From assembly GCF_902499135.1 (NCBI RefSeq), contig NZ_CABVPR010000025.1, positions 20,028-84,027 on the forward strand: DNA of 64,000 nucleotides, read 5' to 3'. The stretch comes from Burkholderia dolosa. GTDB taxonomy: Bacteria; Pseudomonadota; Gammaproteobacteria; Burkholderiales; Burkholderiaceae. Each line of letters opens with the position of its first letter. The first letter of the stretch is position 1. Shown here in pieces: positions 60,318 to 64,000 of this stretch. The notes beneath the pieces are model-generated. The model was not told the DNA's origin and searched no databases. It saw only the letters and a program-made list of their open reading frames with translations. The position numbers and the translations under genes were made by a program.

Positions 60318-62051
60318 CTAAAACTGGCCGGTCAGCTGGAAGCCCAGTGTGACACGGGCCGTTGGAAACCCGGACGGCTTGTACACCGGCGCGCCGGCAA
60401 ACAGGTCATACCCGTACGCCGCAAAGCGCGTGCCGATGCTTCCCTTGATGCCGATTACCGCGCCGGCCAACTGCGTGCCGACGAGTGCGACCGGCTGAGG
60501 TCCCCACACGCGGCCGTAGTCCAATCCAGCATAGACAGCCTGCCCTGTCTGGCCGATCGGCATTTGCAGCTCGTTGCGCCAGTAAAAGCCGCGCGCTGCG
60601 GCCAACATCGTTTCGCCGTCGAAGCCGCGCACCGTGTAGCGGCTGCCGATCGTCAAGTCGTCGATGTAATACAACGAGTTGCCGGTGTATTGGCCGTGAA
60701 CCGAGCCGACGTAGCGGAACGGCTGATTCGCGATTGCGAAAGGCACCGAGAGGTTCGCATCCACGACGGCCATTTTGTACCGGTAAGTCGGACCGCCGTC
60801 GATCGCCAGCACGTCGTCTTGCGCGCCAAATGCGCCGATGCCCTGGCGATAGGCAAGCGTGCCGTCGAACTGCGCGCCGCCGAAATAGTGACGATCAGTC
60901 ATGCCAAGTTCGAGGAATGTGTTGTTGCGGCGCTGCTGCGGAATTTCCGTGTCTTCGATGAAGCTCTGCCCGAAGCGGCGCGACAGGCGGACGTAGCTGC
61001 CGAACACGTCGTTCTGACTACGTGCAAGCACTCGGGCAAGCTTGAAATCGATCGTCTTTGAATTGCCGCTTGCAACGAATGTTTGATTCACGCCAGCGAT
61101 TTGCTGGTAGTACGTGTTCGTGTAGGCCGATAACGTCGCGGTCCAATAGCCCCACGGGATCGAATAGAAACCGTTCCAGCCGTGCGAACCAAGGCGCTTG
61201 TCGCCAAGTTCGAGGTCCTGGCTCGCGCCGACGTTGAAAATGTCGTTCAGGCCGAGCGGGTTATCGATGCCGATCGACAAGTTGCCTTGCAGTTTCCCGG
61301 TCGCGCGCGTGCCCGAGTTGTCGATCGATGCAACGACTGTCCAAGGCTTGCCACGCTTCACATCAAGCACGACATCGCTCTCGCCCGGCACATCGGCCGG
61401 AACGATCTGCATCGACACGTCTTGGCTCTGTACGCGCTTCATCTGCTCCAGACCTTGCTCAAGGTCGCGCAAGTTCAACAGTTCGCCGTCGCGTGTTGGA
61501 AACGCGGTTTTCCGTGTGCCACGCAGTTTTTCATCGGCGAAGCGCACGTGTCGGATCACGCCGGGAATCAGCGAGACTCTCAATGTGCCCGTCGACAAAT
61601 CCTGTTCGGGCAGCAGTACGCGCGTCGTGATATACCCGCGCGAAAGAATATCCTGCGACAGCGCTTTGACAAGCACATCAAGCCCTTGCTTACCAACGCA
61701 CTGTCCGGTGTAGTGTTCAAGCCATTCAAGCGCGAACGCGAAGCGATCGAGCGGCAGCGTGGACGCACCCTGTGATTTCACTGCTGCAGGCAGCGAGTCC
61801 GGAACATCTAGCGTGAAGCGGTCGATGCGAAAGCATGGCGTTTCGGACGGAAGCGCTGGATATCCTCCGCTCGCGGCAACACTCGAACGAACTCCCGGCG
61901 CGGAAACGCTTCGTTCATGCTCGCGCGCTTCTTCCCGCTGACGGGCCTGTTGGTCGTTACCAAGCGGCTGAACCGACTGCGCCATCGTGCAGGTCGATGC
62001 GATAAGCAGCGCACCAGCGACAAAGCTACCCCCTCGGATTTTCTTCTTCAT
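60318..62051 (-). CDS. bcpB: TpsB outer-membrane transporter of the CDI system (ShlB/FhaC/HecB family)
   Basis: The 577-aa protein has a signal peptide (MKKKIRGGSFVAGALLIASTCTMA), then a POTRA region (PCFRIDRFTLDVPDSLPAAV, VKALSQDILSRGYITTRVLLPEQDLSTGTL) and a C-terminal beta-barrel ending in an aromatic-free QLTGQF. The barrel has VRGFDGETMLAAARGFYWRNEL, the signature loop of two-partner secretion transporters. It exports the BcpA/CdiA exoprotein across the outer membrane. The order BcpA, immunity, (small gene), BcpB is that of Burkholderia-type CDI loci. It appears intact. Confidence 0.93.
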   Translation of the reverse strand: MKKKIRGGSFVAGALLIASTCTMAQSVQPLGNDQQARQREEAREHERSVSAPGVRSSVAASGGYPALPSETPCFRIDRFTLDVPDSLPAAVKSQGASTLPLDRFAFALEWLEHYTGQCVGKQGLDVLVKALSQDILSRGYITTRVLLPEQDLSTGTLRVSLIPGVIRHVRFADEKLRGTRKTAFPTRDGELLNLRDLEQGLEQMKRVQSQDVSMQIVPADVPGESDVVLDVKRGKPWTVVASIDNSGTRATGKLQGNLSIGIDNPLGLNDIFNVGASQDLELGDKRLGSHGWNGFYSIPWGYWTATLSAYTNTYYQQIAGVNQTFVASGNSKTIDFKLARVLARSQNDVFGSYVRLSRRFGQSFIEDTEIPQQRRNNTFLELGMTDRHYFGGAQFDGTLAYRQGIGAFGAQDDVLAIDGGPTYRYKMAVVDANLSVPFAIANQPFRYVGSVHGQYTGNSLYYIDDLTIGSRYTVRGFDGETMLAAARGFYWRNELQMPIGQTGQAVYAGLDYGRVWGPQPVALVGTQLAGAVIGIKGSIGTRFAAYGYDLFAGAPVYKPSGFPTARVTLGFQLTGQF

Positions 62052-62095
62052 GTAATTTGATTCTCTAGATTACGCGTACCGCCTGACCATCCAAA

Positions 62096-62515
62096 TCACG
62101 GCAAGGACTTAATCAACTCTAGCGCCATAGCTAGCTTCTCCCGCACCTCCCGTGAGTGCCGCTATTCTGATATGCGACAATTTCGACCATTTGCATTTTG
62201 GTGGACAAAACTTCGCATCCTCGCCCCTCACACTCTCAACCTGCACGATACTCGTCGGGCCAACCAATACCCAATAAATATCTTCAGCTTGATCCGGTAT
62301 CCAATTAATCACAAATGCGTGTTTCAAACCCGGAAAAATCCACGCAGAGCTACGCCCAATGCATCTGAATTATTGCTCGAAATTAGATTGGTGGATCGCT
62401 CAATCAACTGATTCCGCATCACTCCCGCACCTTCCTGCCTGCTCGAATTCATTTCAATTTCCGCCGGAAATGCACTTACCAGATTTCCAAACTTGTCCGC
62501 CAAGACAGCATTTCC
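62096..62515 (-). pseudogene. Decayed small gene between the immunity gene and bcpB
   Basis: The minus strand can be read in pieces: MRNQLIERSTNLISSNNSDA (L)GVALRGFFRV, frameshift, LKHAFVINWIPDQAEDIYWV LVGPTSIVQVESVRGEDAK, second shift, MVEIVAYQ, third break, REVREKLAMALELIKSLP. At least two frameshifts kill it. The same C-terminus occurs in front of the second bcpB relic (60123), so the gene is a fixed part of the locus rather than a variable toxin partner. Its position equals that of bcpO in other Burkholderia, but no lipobox is seen. The region is AT-rich. Confidence 0.7.
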
Positions 62516-63010
62516 CTAAAGGCTCCCGGCATTGAAATCCTTAGGAGACTTGGCTAGCACATCGCGCACCACTGATTGAAATTCGCCGCGCACCAACACA
62601 ACCTCACCGGCCTCTCTTGAATTTTCCTTAAATCCGTAGATCAACTTCGCCGACTCGTCGTACTCGACCAAAAAAATATAATACCCCTCATCCGAAAGAC
62701 TTTCCGCCGACACGAGATGAGTAAAATCATTGCTTTCCGCGCCAGAGTCCATTGACGGAAATGCGCGATTACATAGCTCACGGTAAGCGTCTTCCGGTGA
62801 AATATGGAAAAGTTCTGCATCCTCGACGGTATTTCTCATGCAGTGCAACCGCGAAAGCATGCTCAAATCGACTCCCAATGTTGAGTTACTGGACCAAACC
62901 AGCTTCCCCCCCATGAAATAGCCAAGGCATCCGTTTGCGAATGCGGGCGTTGACCACGACTCAACTGCGTCGCACCAAATTGCAAATGTATGAGGGTTTC
63001 CTGATAGCAT
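62516..63010 (-). CDS. CDI immunity protein, Imm42-like
   Basis: The 164-aa protein starts one base after the BcpA stop (TAAATG), with AAGGAAG as its ribosome site. It resembles the Imm42 family: GNPHTFAIWCDAVESWSTPAFANGCLGYF near the N-terminus, HISPEDAYRELCNRAFPS in the middle, and LSDEGYYIFLVEYDESAKLIYGFKEN near the end. It should bind the BcpA C-terminal toxin in the cytoplasm of sister cells. The gene is AT-rich relative to its surroundings, as is usual for swapped toxin-immunity modules. Confidence 0.82.
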   Translation of the reverse strand: MLSGNPHTFAIWCDAVESWSTPAFANGCLGYFMGGKLVWSSNSTLGVDLSMLSRLHCMRNTVEDAELFHISPEDAYRELCNRAFPSMDSGAESNDFTHLVSAESLSDEGYYIFLVEYDESAKLIYGFKENSREAGEVVLVRGEFQSVVRDVLAKSPKDFNAGSL

Positions 63011-64000
63011 TTATCTTCCTTTAAATCCGAGGGTCCGCTTCACGTCAATTGGAATCTTTGACACATTTAAAGGCGAAGAGGAATCCCCTGTAGCACCTGA
63101 CCAATGGTAAACGCCGTTGCCATCTGAGAAAAATCGATTGATGTTGCCCTTTGAGTCAATGGCATATCGAACACCATCCCCACCCGGTATAGAAGAATTA
63201 AACAAATCAAGCGAGTTACGCGGCTCCGTTCCAGCGTTCGACCGGTTGCCATCCAATCCGGGAGTATGCTTTGGATTCGATTTCACCTCCAAGCCGTTGT
63301 CAGCCGTAACTTGCTCAGGAATTGGAAGGCGATTATCTCTGCCGCTGTCCGCGAGCGTAGCATTATCCGGCGCATAGCCTGCAACACCCGGCTTCGCAAC
63401 TTGCCCGGCCGCCCCTGCCTCTCCTGCCAACACCAGCCCCGGACTTGCCGCAGGCGGCTTACTGCCTCCAAACCCACTAATCGCATTCAGCCCGTTGGCT
63501 ATACCCTGCAATACAAGATCAAGCGCCGTCGTTTTCTTACGGAACGTACCTTGCCCACTGGCCGCTTCAAGCGTGTCCGTATCCGTGTGGTTCCACTGGT
63601 TGTACAGGTTCACGTTCGAAGCCGTCGCTGCGCCCGCTGTTCCACCGACCAGCCCGCCCAATGCACCGATGAGCAAGTTTCCTGACACCTTCCCGGCAAG
63701 GGTCGAATCCGTCGCACTGGCCACCGCATTTGCGGCCTGCTTCGTCTGATCGGCCAGCAACGCTGCCAGTCCTGCTCCAGCCGCACCCTGCGCCGCGCTC
63801 CCGACTCCGCCGCCGCCCAAGCCACCGATGAGCGCGCCTCCTGCTATGTGCAGATAAAGTCGGTTCGTTCCGCCTTCGTCCCACGAATCGGCTTCGGCTT
63901 GATAGGCAGCTTGCGCCGTCGTATCGCCCGCCAGCTTGGCCGCATCGGCCGCGTGTTGGGCTTCCTTCTGCTTCATATCTGCGTAAGCGCCGATGCCTTG
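63011..64000 (-). CDS. bcpA: BcpA/CdiA exoprotein C-terminus with variable toxin region (truncated by window)
   Basis: The frame is open to the window edge. The last part of the conserved exoprotein is visible: EGGTNRLYLHIAGGALIGGLGGGG, then QGAAGAGLAALLADQTKQAAN and GGLVGGTAGAATASNVNLYN. The motif NVNLYN (63616-63599) marks the usual boundary before the CT. The 195 residues after it are the variable toxin, ending RYAIDSKGNINRFFSDG, NGVYHWSGATG and IPIDVKRTLGFKGR. The CT is more AT-rich than the constant part, which fits module exchange. The toxin activity is not recognised with confidence. It is inhibited by the adjacent Imm42-like protein. Confidence 0.9.
   Translation of the reverse strand, partial: QGIGAYADMKQKEAQHAADAAKLAGDTTAQAAYQAEADSWDEGGTNRLYLHIAGGALIGGLGGGGVGSAAQGAAGAGLAALLADQTKQAANAVASATDSTLAGKVSGNLLIGALGGLVGGTAGAATASNVNLYNQWNHTDTDTLEAASGQGTFRKKTTALDLVLQGIANGLNAISGFGGSKPPAASPGLVLAGEAGAAGQVAKPGVAGYAPDNATLADSGRDNRLPIPEQVTADNGLEVKSNPKHTPGLDGNRSNAGTEPRNSLDLFNSSIPGGDGVRYAIDSKGNINRFFSDGNGVYHWSGATGDSSSPLNVSKIPIDVKRTLGFKGR

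Overview
The window is GC-rich DNA typical of a Burkholderia (sensu lato) chromosome, probably a secondary replicon dense in accessory metabolism. This rests on codon use, a bcp-type contact-dependent inhibition (CDI) locus, PA-IIL/Bcl-like lectins, a CYP116B-type P450-reductase fusion and many small ABC/regulator modules. No rRNA, tRNA, CRISPR array or replication origin was seen.

Layout. 1-2.0 kb: end of a sugar-acid catabolic unit (enolase-superfamily dehydratase, then dgoK). 2.3-4.7 kb: a small secreted protein and a secreted glycoside hydrolase. 5.3-14.8 kb: membrane and stress genes (DUF3563, two degenerate UspA paralogues, alpha/beta hydrolase, DHA2 exporter, FUSC exporter, TetR, GDSL lipoprotein). 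15-22.3 kb: a histidine kinase and OmpR-type regulator around a small periplasmic protein, a LuxR-type regulator, MarC, and a paralogous OmpR-type regulator whose receiver has lost its phosphorylation residues. The palindrome TTTCCAATGGAAA recurs in four promoter regions here. 22.6-27 kb: hydrolase, TetR, IPNS-like dioxygenase and fatty-acid desaturase.

27.2-40.8 kb: a LysR remnant, an MHS transporter and a P450-reductase-ferredoxin fusion facing an IclR regulator. Two sulfonate/nitrate-type ABC systems follow. The second sits in a tight operon with AhpD-like and acyl-CoA-dehydrogenase-like enzymes under an AraC regulator, which suggests scavenging of organosulfur or similar compounds. 41-45.3 kb: ketopantoate reductase-like protein, DUF72, RecQ, then a heptameric repeat array. 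45.6-52.2 kb: a tartrate/hydroxyacid-type catabolic cluster (beta-hydroxyacid dehydrogenase, MFS importer, LysR, tartrate/malate dehydrogenase-like enzyme, aldehyde dehydrogenase). 53-57.5 kb: a two-domain CMD protein, an ICMT-like membrane protein, a lambda-type endolysin, a lipoprotein and aquaporin Z.

57.7-64 kb: two PA-IIL-like lectins, both with altered calcium loops, followed by the minus-strand end of a CDI locus: the BcpA C-terminal toxin region (running off the window), an Imm42-type immunity protein, a decayed small gene and bcpB. Directly downstream lie a second decayed copy of the same small gene and of the 5' third of bcpB, then an HxlR pseudogene. The locus therefore carries the scar of a past duplication or rearrangement. 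The most interesting parts of the window are this scar, the shared palindrome and the degenerate response regulator.
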